From assembly GCA_003165095.1 (NCBI GenBank), contig PLSH01000382.1:1-8019 (forward strand): a stretch of 8,019 nucleotides of DNA, given 5' to 3'. The position numbers were made by a program, and so were the translations under genes. The notes below the pieces were generated by a model. It saw only the letters and a program-made list of their open reading frames with translations, was not told the origin of the DNA and did no database searches. Origin of the DNA: Acidobacteriaceae bacterium (GTDB lineage: Bacteria > Acidobacteriota > Terriglobia > Terriglobales > Acidobacteriaceae). Positions 1 through 5,663 of the stretch are shown here, in pieces (the stretch's first letter is position 1; each line of letters starts with the position of its first letter).

Positions 1-386
1 TGCTCGCGCAGCACATCTTCAAGCGCAAGACTGTCCTTTTGATAATAACCGATTTCGGTTTCGGGCGCAGTAATGGAGCGTTCCGGAGGCTCGGAATCGG
101 CGTCGGCGGGGCGGAATATAAGATCGAACTCCGCCTCCAGTGGGATTTCCACCGGCTCCACGCAGCGCGCGCAAGGCACCTCGAACGTGCCCGCAAACCG
201 TCCCCGCAGCCGGATATCGGCCACGATATCCTTCGGGCCGCGGTGCTCGTGAATCACCTCGACCAGGCCGGAAGTGGCCAGATCCCCAATCTGCGTGGCT
301 TCGTCACCGAATAGGACGGCTTCCGGCGGGACTTTCAGATCGAACTCGATCGGTTCCCGCTCCAGCTCAACAACCTTGAATTCCAT
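1..386 (-). CDS. yceD: YceD/DUF177 family protein (5' part, runs off left edge)
   Basis: The minus strand reads open from an ATG at 386-384 to the window edge, giving 128 complete codons. The protein starts MEFKVVELEREPIEFDL and has the DUF177 signature: a short beta-rich N-terminus, then a C-A-R-C pair (Cys72, Cys75) followed by VEP, then an acidic stretch and the family-type ending with YYQKDSLALEDVLRE. Members are about 150-190 residues, so only the last few dozen residues are missing. DUF177/YceD proteins are linked to 23S rRNA accumulation and normally lie just upstream of rpmF (L32), which would be expected beyond the left edge; that neighbour is not visible. An AAGGTAAGG purine run lies just upstream of the ATG, and a TAAAAT -10-like hexamer lies on the minus strand at 416-411. 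The family call is firm; the exact role is inferred from the family. Confidence 0.88.
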   Translation of the reverse strand, partial: MEFKVVELEREPIEFDLKVPPEAVLFGDEATQIGDLATSGLVEVIHEHRGPKDIVADIRLRGRFAGTFEVPCARCVEPVEIPLEAEFDLIFRPADADSEPPERSITAPETEIGYYQKDSLALEDVLRE

Positions 387-630
387 GCCCTTACCTTGAA
401 CTCCTAAACCATTTTATCCAGCCCCGTGAATCCGTGCCGGAAGCTGCCGCTCAGAAACTTTTATAAGACGACATTTCCGATCAATTTGTCCTGTTCTAAG
501 CCGACGTTTTCGGTCGAGCAAGTTTTTCGCTCGAGAATGTACTGTTATAAGCCCACATTTCCAATGAATCTGTCGGGTTAAAAGCCGGCGTTTTCGGAGG
601 AGGTAGTTGTTTTGCTCGAAAATGTGCGCT

Positions 631-667
631 TATAAGCCGACAGAAATTGAGGAAGTGTCGGCTTATA
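631..667. repeat. Perfect 12-bp inverted repeat (hairpin)
   Basis: TATAAGCCGACA at 631-642 is exactly complementary to TGTCGGCTTATA at 656-667, with a 13-base spacer. It is made by the last direct and first inverted copy of the 19-bp repeat facing each other. No T tract follows on either strand, so it does not look like an intrinsic terminator. Confidence 0.75.
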
Positions 668-703
668 GCAGGACGAAGGGTGTGAAAACAGGCGCGCAAT
701 CGT

Positions 704-735
704 GTGTTTTAAGGTGTTTTTGGGGTGTTTTTAAG
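704..735. repeat. Three imperfect tandem 10-11 bp units
   Basis: Units GTGTTTTAAG (704-713), GTGTTTTTGGG (714-724) and GTGTTTTTAAG (725-735) lie head to tail between the two inverted copies of the 19-bp motif. There is no coding explanation. Function unknown. Confidence 0.55.
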
Positions 736-1190
736 CCAAAATAAGGCCTTTTTGGGGCGCAATAAGGGCCCGATTTGTGGGGTTATAACAGGACGCGGCT
801 TTGGCTGAGATCGGGGCGGAAGTGGCTGCGCCGGAGAAACGGCTTTTCTTCTTGGGGGCGGGAAGGCGAGGGATTGTGGGAGCCGGGGGCTTTCGGGGCC
901 GATCGAAACAGAATCTGTATCTGGCCAGGTTGGCGGTGCCTATTGTGTGTGGGTCCGGTCTAGGTACTGGCTCATCTCAGGGAACCTCGCCGCTAAAGAG
1001 GCGATCCGGTTTGTTTTCGGGTTGAACATCGTTGCACCTTTCTCACCCCCTTCTTCGCGAAATAAAGAGTCGCACGAGAAGACTTGGCGATACAATACCA
1101 GCGGAGAGCGGGAGAATTGAGCTCCAACCGCGCTAACGATTCAAGGGGTTAAGTCCCTTCCCCGGCGGTCGCTAGTCGCCTTCTCTCGCT

Positions 1191-1245
1191 ATATCACAAA
1201 ACTGTGATGTGACCGTGGATTAGTAAAATATCACAAAAGGGTGAT
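1191..1245 (+). promoter_or_regulatory. Paired inverted-repeat operators of the three-gene operon
   Basis: Operator 1 is ATCACA-AAAC-TGTGAT at 1193-1208, a perfect 6-bp inverted repeat. Operator 2 is ATCAC-AAAAGG-GTGAT at 1230-1245, a 5-bp inverted repeat of the same overall length. Both begin with the 11-base word ATATCACAAAA (1191-1201 and 1228-1238), so their centres are 37 bp apart, about 3.5 helical turns. A TAAAAT -10-like hexamer lies between them at 1224-1229. Operator 2 covers the AAAAGGG purine run and the first start codons of the downstream gene. The XRE protein of the operon is the natural candidate to bind here and autorepress, as in other toxin-antitoxin operons; that is inference. 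Confidence 0.7.
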
Positions 1246-1630
1246 GAAAGTGGCCTTTTCCCTGTATGATTTCGTTAGCGTGGATGGGAAGAGTGTCATA
1301 GCAGTGTGGCGACGGGGCCTGTCCAAGCGAAGCCAGGGCATACTCGACAGCAAACTCAACATGTTGGCGATCAGTGGAATGAGCTTACCCCCCAAGTTGC
1401 TCGTTGGCCCAATTAACAAGACCGGCCACATTTACAAATTGCGGATCAATGCCGATGTAATGCTCAGGCCGATGCTTTGCCGGGGGCCGTTCGATATGGA
1501 CGCTGAGTTTACTCTGCTGGCGGGAGCGGTGGAAGTTCAGGGGAAGCTCCTTCCAAGCCCCCAACGGGCGATGGAGAATCGCAACATTCTCTTGGCGGAT
1601 CATGAAAGGCGAATATCCCATGCTTGGTGA
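1244..1630 (+). CDS. Putative RelE/HigB-like toxin, first gene of three-gene operon
   Basis: A basic protein of 128 residues. The middle and C-terminus have the RelE/HigB (phage Gp49-like) pattern: LPPKLLVGPI, then two strands with IYKLRI (63-68) and MLRPMLCRGP (73-82), then EFTLLAGAVE (88-97) and a C-terminal charged tail with ENRNILLADHERR. RelE-fold toxins are usually mRNA interferases acting on the ribosome; no single catalytic residue can be assigned by eye. The gene is followed by an overlapping XRE gene, the toxin-first order of higBA. The start is uncertain: GTG 1241, ATG 1244 and GTG 1250 are in frame. AAAAGGG at 1235-1241 is too close to 1244 but about 8 bases from GTG 1250. The operators over this site suggest autoregulation. 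The family call is moderate; the toxin activity is inferred. Confidence 0.65.
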   Translation: MKVAFSLYDFVSVDGKSVIAVWRRGLSKRSQGILDSKLNMLAISGMSLPPKLLVGPINKTGHIYKLRINADVMLRPMLCRGPFDMDAEFTLLAGAVEVQGKLLPSPQRAMENRNILLADHERRISHAW

Positions 1631-2120
1631 AATCGAGAACTCGCTTAGGATAAACCTTTGCGACAAAGAGTATGCGGAAGGCTATGCCGAATCTTTCCTG
1701 AATGCATATATTGCTACCCAAATTAAGGTGCTTCGCGAACAGCGTCAAATGACGCAAGCCAGCCTTGGGTCCATGATCGGGACTACTCAGGCAGGCGTGT
1801 CACGCTATGAGAATGTCGATTATTCCTCATGGAATATCAGGAGCCTAATCAAAATGGCCCGGGCATTCGACGTGCGCCTAAGGGTTTCCTTTGAGCCATT
1901 CGGGACTCTTCCAGGCGAGGTGATTTGGTTTGAACGCAAGACGCTAGAAAGAGTAAGCCGTGATGAAGATCCTGGGCTGATTCAAGGCAAACCGCCTGTC
2001 ACCGACATCGGAGATTGGAGAGCCGAGAAGCAACGTGGGCGCAAGAGGTCAGAATTATCATCACAGATCGAAGACCATAGTCCACAACAACCTGATGCAC
2101 AAGAGGCACTATGCAAGTAA
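1620..2120 (+). CDS. XRE-family helix-turn-helix protein, putative antitoxin
   Basis: From ATG 1620 the protein has 166 residues. An N-terminal segment MLGEIENSLRINLCDKEYAEGY matches the short leader typical of this XRE group. It is followed by the helix-turn-helix: IKVLREQRQMTQASLGSMIG, then recognition helix TTQAGVSRYE, then the conserved W-N-I-R-S-L and ARAFDVRLRVSFEPFG strand. The last 70 residues are charged and probably flexible. In HigA-like antitoxins such proteins neutralise the partner toxin and repress their own operon. The start at 1620 overlaps the toxin gene by 11 bases and has GAAAGG at 1604-1609; an upstream ATG at 1602 would add six residues. The stop overlaps the next gene by 10 bases, implying coupled translation of all three genes. 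The HTH call is firm, the antitoxin role inferred from context. Confidence 0.82.
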   Translation: MLGEIENSLRINLCDKEYAEGYAESFLNAYIATQIKVLREQRQMTQASLGSMIGTTQAGVSRYENVDYSSWNIRSLIKMARAFDVRLRVSFEPFGTLPGEVIWFERKTLERVSRDEDPGLIQGKPPVTDIGDWRAEKQRGRKRSELSSQIEDHSPQQPDAQEALCK

Positions 2121-2782
2121 CAGCGATTCTAAAGGCCCGCGCCGTCGCTCTGATATACATCGACGAGCTTAACCTTTCTGGAAGATTGCGCTTCCCTGAT
2201 ATTGTTTCTCCACTCGTCGAAAAGTATGGATTCTTGACTTACCCAACAAAGCCTGAGGAATTCGATCCGGAAAAGGGGATCAAGTTCGGGTCGGGAAAGA
2301 GCGGCGATAAAGTCATTGATTTGCTCGCTCTCTACACTGGCATTATTTCGCTCGAAACTCTGAGCTCTACAGCCGACTCACGTCACGTTCTCGAAGATGT
2401 ATTGAAGTGGGGCGCTGAAAAGCTAGGCTTAACATATAGGCCCGGCATGATTCGACACTGGGGCTACATCAGCCAAATATCGTTCAATTCGGATTTTCCG
2501 TTACTTTCGTCTCTGAGTAAACCGCTGCAAAATCTTGCTAGGAAAGCTGGAGAGGCTGTGTCTGGCTTCTTTGGAGAGGCTCTGCCATACGAGGCCTCAA
2601 AGGTCATCGTGGGCCATGATCCTACTGCTCGGAAAAACGCAATTGCTGGTATCACAATCGAACACCGGATCGATGTGCCATTCGGGGAAAATAGATTTTT
2701 CTCGGAAGCGCCGCTACCGACAGATCTTCATATTAGGTTCCTCGAGGAACTCGAAGCGGACGCTCTGGAGTCGTTGAAGTGA
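2111..2782 (+). CDS. Protein of unknown function, third gene of operon
   Basis: A 223-residue soluble-looking protein with no signal peptide or membrane segment. I cannot assign it to a named family. It looks like a mixed alpha/beta protein: an N-terminal segment MQVTAILKARAVALIYIDEL, a KFGSGKSGDKVIDLLALYTG stretch (58-77), a helix RHVLEDVLKWGAEKLGL (91-107), the strand ISQISFNSDF (120-129), a long helix of about 25 residues (130-155), two further strands, and a C-terminal PLPTDLHIRFLEELEAD (201-217). GSGKSGD (60-66) resembles a P-loop superficially, but the context is not that of a Walker A. Its ATG lies inside the last codons of the XRE gene, with AAGAGG at 2101-2106 as ribosome binding site. 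Position after a toxin-antitoxin pair recalls tripartite toxin-antitoxin-chaperone operons, but no SecB-like features are evident. Sequence GC is about 50%, lower than flanking genes. Confidence 0.8.
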   Translation: MQVTAILKARAVALIYIDELNLSGRLRFPDIVSPLVEKYGFLTYPTKPEEFDPEKGIKFGSGKSGDKVIDLLALYTGIISLETLSSTADSRHVLEDVLKWGAEKLGLTYRPGMIRHWGYISQISFNSDFPLLSSLSKPLQNLARKAGEAVSGFFGEALPYEASKVIVGHDPTARKNAIAGITIEHRIDVPFGENRFFSEAPLPTDLHIRFLEELEADALESLK

Positions 2783-2930
2783 AGGTAGTGTTCGCGTACT
2801 TGATGCGAAGTTGGGTTCTCAGATTTCGATAACGGTCACTTGGGCCGTGTGGCCAGGCAGGGCAATTGCATGAACAGGATTCCGGGCTCGTGGCGCCCCG
2901 ACGGGGCTCCAATTTGAATTGAAACGATTT

Positions 2931-2958
2931 CCCAGGGGTGCGCTACGCTTCCCCTGGG
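2931..2958. repeat. 8-bp inverted repeat, 12-base loop
   Basis: CCCAGGGG at 2931-2938 pairs perfectly with CCCCTGGG at 2951-2958. The loop contains GCGCTACGC, which can pair further. It belongs to the repeat-rich spacer after the three-gene operon and could act as an mRNA 3' end stabiliser or be a mobile palindromic unit. Confidence 0.65.
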
Positions 2959-3271
2959 CTATTCTCGCCTGCTCCCTCCGGGAGGAATTGCGGTTGCCGG
3001 TCAAATCGAAGACGGCCGGTTGCGGCCGCGATGGACAGGCTCTAAAGTGGCGCCATTTCCAGGCAGCGAAAGGCAACCGCGGGTCCTTCGACTCCGCTGA
3101 AAAGCGCTTCGCTCAGGATGACAATCAAGTTTTTTGGCGCTCAGGATGAAGGCTTGCTTTCCCACATCTCAGAATCGAGATTCGGGCACCCGTCCTCGTG
3201 CATGGTTGGCATGGAGCGCGGGATGGCCGCAGGGCCCGCGGCTAAAGCCTCTTTGGTTGCATGTCCGGTTT

Positions 3272-3291
3272 CAGGGGCCTGAAGGCCCCTG
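3272..3291. repeat. 8-bp inverted repeat with TGAA loop
   Basis: CAGGGGCC (3272-3279) and GGCCCCTG (3284-3291) flank the tetraloop TGAA. The following CTCCCTCCG also follows a palindrome at 2958-2980, so the hairpin-plus-tail recurs as a module. It lies between two copies of the GGCTAAAGCC palindrome. Confidence 0.65.
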
Positions 3292-3387
3292 CTCCCTCCG
3301 TTGGCTTGCGGCCCGGCTAAAGCCGTGCCCTTGTTACAAGACTCTGTTTCCGCGCCGGCTGACGTACACTGAGCGTGGAAGTGCACC

Positions 3388-3723
3388 ATGTCCGATCCCG
3401 CTCCGCAAGCTCGAATCGTGCTGACAACCGCAGCCGATCCGGAAGAAGCAGCCCTGCTGGCCCGCACGCTGGTCGACGAACGGCTGGCCGCATGCGCAAC
3501 GCTCATTCCGGGCGTCCACTCGATCTATCACTGGGGCGGGCAGACCGAAACGACTACCGAGACCCTGGTGCTGATCAAGACCGGTTCGGATCAACTGGCC
3601 GAGTTGGAAATCCGCCTGCATGAGCTGCACAGCTACAAGACTCCGGAGTTCCTGGTGCTGAACGTCGATTCGGGAAGCCACCCCTATCTCGATTGGTTGC
3701 AAGCCAGCCTGCTGAGGCCGTGA
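3388..3723 (+). CDS. cutA: CutA1 divalent cation tolerance protein
   Basis: A 111-residue protein, the usual length of CutA1. It has the family hallmarks: an N-terminal strand RIVLTTAADPEEAALLARTLVDERLAAC (about 9-36), then ATLIPGVHSIYHWGG (37-51), a polar ETTTETLVLIKT strand, and the HSYKTPEFLVLNVDSG segment (81-96), followed by YLDWL. CutA1 forms a very stable cytoplasmic trimer of ferredoxin-like folds and binds copper and other divalent metals; its physiological role is still debated. In this copy the common HPYEVPE signature reads H-S-Y-K-T-P-E. GGAAG at 3377-3381 sits six bases before the ATG, and a TACACT -10-like hexamer lies at 3365-3370. A small membrane-protein gene follows after 51 bp, then bioY, all on the same strand. 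Confidence 0.95.
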   Translation: MSDPAPQARIVLTTAADPEEAALLARTLVDERLAACATLIPGVHSIYHWGGQTETTTETLVLIKTGSDQLAELEIRLHELHSYKTPEFLVLNVDSGSHPYLDWLQASLLRP

Positions 3724-3774
3724 TTTCAGCCGGCGGGATGCGGTCACTCTGGTATTCTTGGGTGGTTCGCTGCC

Positions 3775-3933
3775 ATGCGCTGGTTAATGATTGGGCTACT
3801 TGTCTCGGTTGGAGCGCTGCTGGTTGCGGCCGCGGGCGTGGCGCGTCACATCCGGCTGCATCGCGCAAGACTTCGCCAGGAAACAACGCCGCTTGACCCC
3901 GCCCAGGAAACCGACCTGGAACGGGAACCGTAA
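3775..3933 (+). CDS. Small single-pass membrane protein, unknown function
   Basis: An ATG at 3775 opens a 52-codon frame ending in TAA at 3931-3933. The protein has one clear hydrophobic helix, LMIGLLVSVGALLVAAAGVA (4-23), then a very basic segment with RHIRLHRARLR (24-34), and an acidic, proline-containing tail DPAQETDLEREP. The basic flank after the helix suggests an N-out, C-in orientation by the positive-inside rule. It lies 51 bp after cutA in the same frame and ends only 9 bp before the bioY start, whose ribosome binding site overlaps its stop codon. I do not recognise a family. The gene is convincing because of the tight fit and the coherent membrane-anchor pattern, but no function can be given. 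Confidence 0.65.
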   Translation: MRWLMIGLLVSVGALLVAAAGVARHIRLHRARLRQETTPLDPAQETDLEREP

Positions 3934-3942
3934 AGGACCAAC

Positions 3943-4530
3943 GTGAGCCAGACATTCTCTGAAATTCGCACCTCGCTGGCCGATGCCACACCGCAGGTTT
4001 TGCGCCCGGCGGCCATGGTGCTGGGAGGCAGCGCGCTGGCGGCCATTTGCGCCCACGTTGCGGTGCCGCTGTTCTTCACGCCCGTGCCGCTCAGCCTGCA
4101 GCCGTTTGCCGTGCTGCTGCTTGGCCTGCTGTTTACGCCGCGAATGGCCGCGGCCACGTTCGGCGCCTATCTGCTTGAAGGCGCGGCTGGTTTGCCGGTA
4201 TTTGCCCCTACGCCGGCCATTCCGGGGCTGGCTCACCTTTTCGGGCCCACGGGCGGCTATTTGCTGGCTTATCCTCTGGCTGCCGCACTGATTTCATACC
4301 TTTGGCGGCGGTCCAGCAAGGGGTTTGCAGCGGCTGTCTGGAGCGCGGCAGCCGGCGACCTGGCTATCCTTTTCGGCGGCGCCCTGTGGCTGGCCCTGCT
4401 GACCCATGCCGCTGTCTTGCAGTCAGCCGCTCTCGCCGTGCTTCCCTTTTTGCCGGGTGACGCGCTGAAGATTGCCGCAGCCGCCGGACTGGCTGCGGGG
4501 TTTCAGCGCCTGCGCCGCCGCTCGGCCTGA
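3943..4530 (+). CDS. bioY: Biotin transporter substrate-binding subunit BioY
   Basis: A 195-residue hydrophobic protein with about six membrane helices. It shows the BioY signature: TPVPLSLQPFAVLLLGLL (46-63), GAAGLPVFA (80-88), GPTGGYLLAYPLAA (101-114) and the C-terminal FLPGDALKI (169-177), whose Asp173 and Lys176 correspond to conserved substrate-site residues of the family. BioY is the S component of ECF-type biotin importers; it either works with a shared EcfA/EcfT energy module encoded elsewhere or takes up biotin alone. No ecfT or ecfA gene is in the window. The start is GTG 3943, with AAAGGA at 3933-3938 placed well upstream; the mature N-terminus is longer than some homologues. I see no clear BirA operator ahead of it, and the upstream small gene probably shares its transcript. 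Confidence 0.93.
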   Translation: MSQTFSEIRTSLADATPQVLRPAAMVLGGSALAAICAHVAVPLFFTPVPLSLQPFAVLLLGLLFTPRMAAATFGAYLLEGAAGLPVFAPTPAIPGLAHLFGPTGGYLLAYPLAAALISYLWRRSSKGFAAAVWSAAAGDLAILFGGALWLALLTHAAVLQSAALAVLPFLPGDALKIAAAAGLAAGFQRLRRRSA

Positions 4531-4583
4531 TCGGCGCATCCAATATATAGCCCCCCTGTGATCGTTGAAAGGATTGTTGCCCA

Positions 4584-5456
4584 GTGAGTACTTTGCATTC
4601 TGCAGCACAAGTCGCCGATGACGTGAAGGATATTTCCATCGCGCATAGCCCGGATTCCGATGACGCCTTCATGTTTTATGGGCTGGCGACCAACAAAATC
4701 CGCGTCCCCGGCTACCGTTTCTCGCACACCCTGGCAGATATTGAGACGCTGAATCGGCGCGCCCAGGACGAAGCTTTTTACGATGTGACCGCGATCAGCT
4801 TCCACGCCTACCCATACTTGCAGCAGAACTACACGCTGATGGGCTGCGGCGGAAGCGTGGGCGAAGGCTACGGGCCCATGGTCGTCTCGCTGCGGCCGCT
4901 CGCCGCCGCCGACCTGGGCCACATCAAGGTCGCCGTTCCGGGAACCCTGACCACGGCTTTTTTGGCGCTCAAGATCTTCAACCCCGAAATCAAGACTGAG
5001 ACGGTACCCTTCGACCAGATCATTCCGGCCGTTCTGGCTGGGACCTATGACGCCGGCCTGATTATTCATGAGGGACAGCTCACCTATTCCTCGAGCGGCC
5101 TCTACAAGGTGTTCGATCTGGGCGTCTGGTGGCGAGAGACCACGGGCCTGGTTCTGCCGTTGGGCGGCAATGCGATCCGGCGCTCGCTGGGCGCTGAGTC
5201 GCACCGCATTATTTCGAAGGCCCTGCGGGACTCAATCAACCACGCGCTCGACCACCGCGAACAGGCTCTCGAATACGCCATGCAGTTTGCCCGCGACCTG
5301 GATGCCAGGCTGGCCAGCCGGTTTGTGAGCATGTATGTGAACGACCGGACCCTCGACTACGGGGCGGACGGGCGTGAGGCGATCCGCAAGCTGCTGGACA
5401 TGGGCTTCGAGCGCGGCATCATTCCCATTGCGCCGCAGGTGGATTTCGTCGACTGA
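4584..5456 (+). CDS. mqnD: 1,4-dihydroxy-6-naphthoate synthase (MqnD-like)
   Basis: A 290-residue protein with the periplasmic-binding-protein-like fold of MqnA/MqnD enzymes but no signal peptide. It begins, after a short lead, with ISIAHSPDSDDAFMFYGL (17-34), then ADIETLNRRA (51-60), TAISFHAYPYL (69-79), GEGYGPMVV (93-101), VAVPGTLTTAFLAL (117-129), and AGLIIHEGQLTY (157-168), then DLGVWWRETTGLVLPLGG (178-195). The histidine in I-I-H-E (His162) corresponds to the catalytic base described for the Thermus enzyme. MqnD converts cyclic dehypoxanthinyl futalosine to 1,4-dihydroxy-6-naphthoate in the futalosine route to menaquinone. The signature HSPDSDDAFMFY differs from the SPCPNDTF of classical MqnD, so an MqnD-related branch is possible. 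The start is GTG 4584 with GAAAGGA at 4567-4573. The gap to bioY is 53 bp; cotranscription is possible. Confidence 0.87.
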   Translation: MSTLHSAAQVADDVKDISIAHSPDSDDAFMFYGLATNKIRVPGYRFSHTLADIETLNRRAQDEAFYDVTAISFHAYPYLQQNYTLMGCGGSVGEGYGPMVVSLRPLAAADLGHIKVAVPGTLTTAFLALKIFNPEIKTETVPFDQIIPAVLAGTYDAGLIIHEGQLTYSSSGLYKVFDLGVWWRETTGLVLPLGGNAIRRSLGAESHRIISKALRDSINHALDHREQALEYAMQFARDLDARLASRFVSMYVNDRTLDYGADGREAIRKLLDMGFERGIIPIAPQVDFVD

Positions 5457-5591
5457 ATTGCGGCGGAAGGGCGGCGGATGGCGGGCAGGCCTGCGGATCG
5501 GGCGGCTGGCGAAGGGGTTCGCGGCGGATAATGAGGGCCGCTCACAGTACCTTCGGAACCCTGATTTCGTGCCAGAGTCATTGAAAAAAGC

Positions 5592-5623
5592 CAAGAATTC
5601 TTTCTTGATTCCATGAATTTTTT
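5592..5623 (+). other. Inverted repeat followed by T6, possible weak terminator or operator
   Basis: CAAGAA (5592-5597) and TTCTTG (5602-5607) pair perfectly around TTCT, and a run of six T lies at 5618-5623. It sits 135 bp after mqnD and just ahead of the REC-GGDEF gene. The stem is AT-rich and the T run is ten bases away, so a terminator call is weak; a regulatory site for the next gene is equally possible. Confidence 0.3.
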
Positions 5624-5663
5624 CTAATCTTCGCCGATGCATCCTGTAGGGAGAATCCATAGG

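Larger units (their letters stand above)
455..794. repeat. Cluster of seven 19-bp TTATAA-core repeats
   Basis: The consensus is approximately GTCCTGTTATAAGCCGACA. Direct copies lie at 455-473 (the weakest), 488-506, 539-557, 572-590 and 624-642. Inverted copies lie at 656-674 and 776-794. Start-to-start distances of the direct copies are 33, 51, 33 and 52 bp. The short spacers (474-487, 558-571) resemble each other, and so do the long ones (507-538, 591-623), so a composite unit of about 84 bp has been duplicated. The motif is a loose palindrome: GTC and GAC ends around TTATAA. It could be a set of protein-binding sites or a family of interspersed repeats; the sequence alone does not decide. 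The spacers are related to each other, so this is not a CRISPR array. Confidence 0.75.
387..1190. other. Gene-free intergenic region with repeat cluster
   Basis: About 800 bp between divergently transcribed yceD and the three-gene operon. Short open frames here show no codon structure or recognisable protein. The left half (455-794) holds the 19-bp repeat cluster and a small tandem repeat described separately. The right half (about 795-1190) is mostly unique, with weak inverted repeats: AAGGG 1143-1147 with CCCTT 1155-1159, and GGCG 1164-1167 with CGCC 1177-1180. I see no tRNA, riboswitch or convincing terminator. Confidence 0.6.
2783..3387. other. Gene-free region rich in palindromic interspersed repeats
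   Basis: About 600 bp with no convincing gene. Near-perfect inverted repeats are packed here: TTCGC/GCGAA (2791-2809), GCCCC/GGGGC (2895-2907), CCCAGGGG/CCCCTGGG (2931-2958), CTCCC/GGGAG (2972-2984), GGCTAAAGCC (3240-3249), CAGGGGCC/GGCCCCTG (3272-3291) and CGGCTAAAGCCG (3314-3325). A block with CCTTCGACTCCGCT and TTCGCTCAGGATGACA (3085-3124) has the look of an interspersed repeat, and GCGCTCAGGATGA recurs at 3138-3148. CCTGCTCCCTCCG occurs twice, 2968-2980 and 3288-3300. None is followed by a T tract typical of terminators. Confidence 0.6.

Noticed and set aside
455..674. CRISPR array
   Set aside because: The repeats are degenerate, the spacers are homologous to each other and vary between 13 and 33 bases, some copies are inverted and there are no cas genes.
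496..699. Minus-strand 67-codon open frame over the repeat cluster
   Set aside because: It lies wholly in the repeats and shows no protein-like pattern.
2168..2310. P-loop nucleotide-binding site (GSGKSGD) in the unknown protein
   Set aside because: It lacks the preceding beta strand and the G-x4-G-K-S/T spacing of Walker A, and no Walker B is apparent.
2819..2884. Minus-strand tail reading HAIALPGHTAQVTVIEI and a stop, like the C-terminus of a secreted carbohydrate-active enzyme
   Set aside because: Only about 20 residues look protein-like; upstream sequence is made of palindromic repeats. Too short to call a pseudogene.
3331..3387. Riboswitch or leader upstream of cutA
   Set aside because: Only about 57 bases lie between the last palindrome and the start, with no recognisable aptamer.
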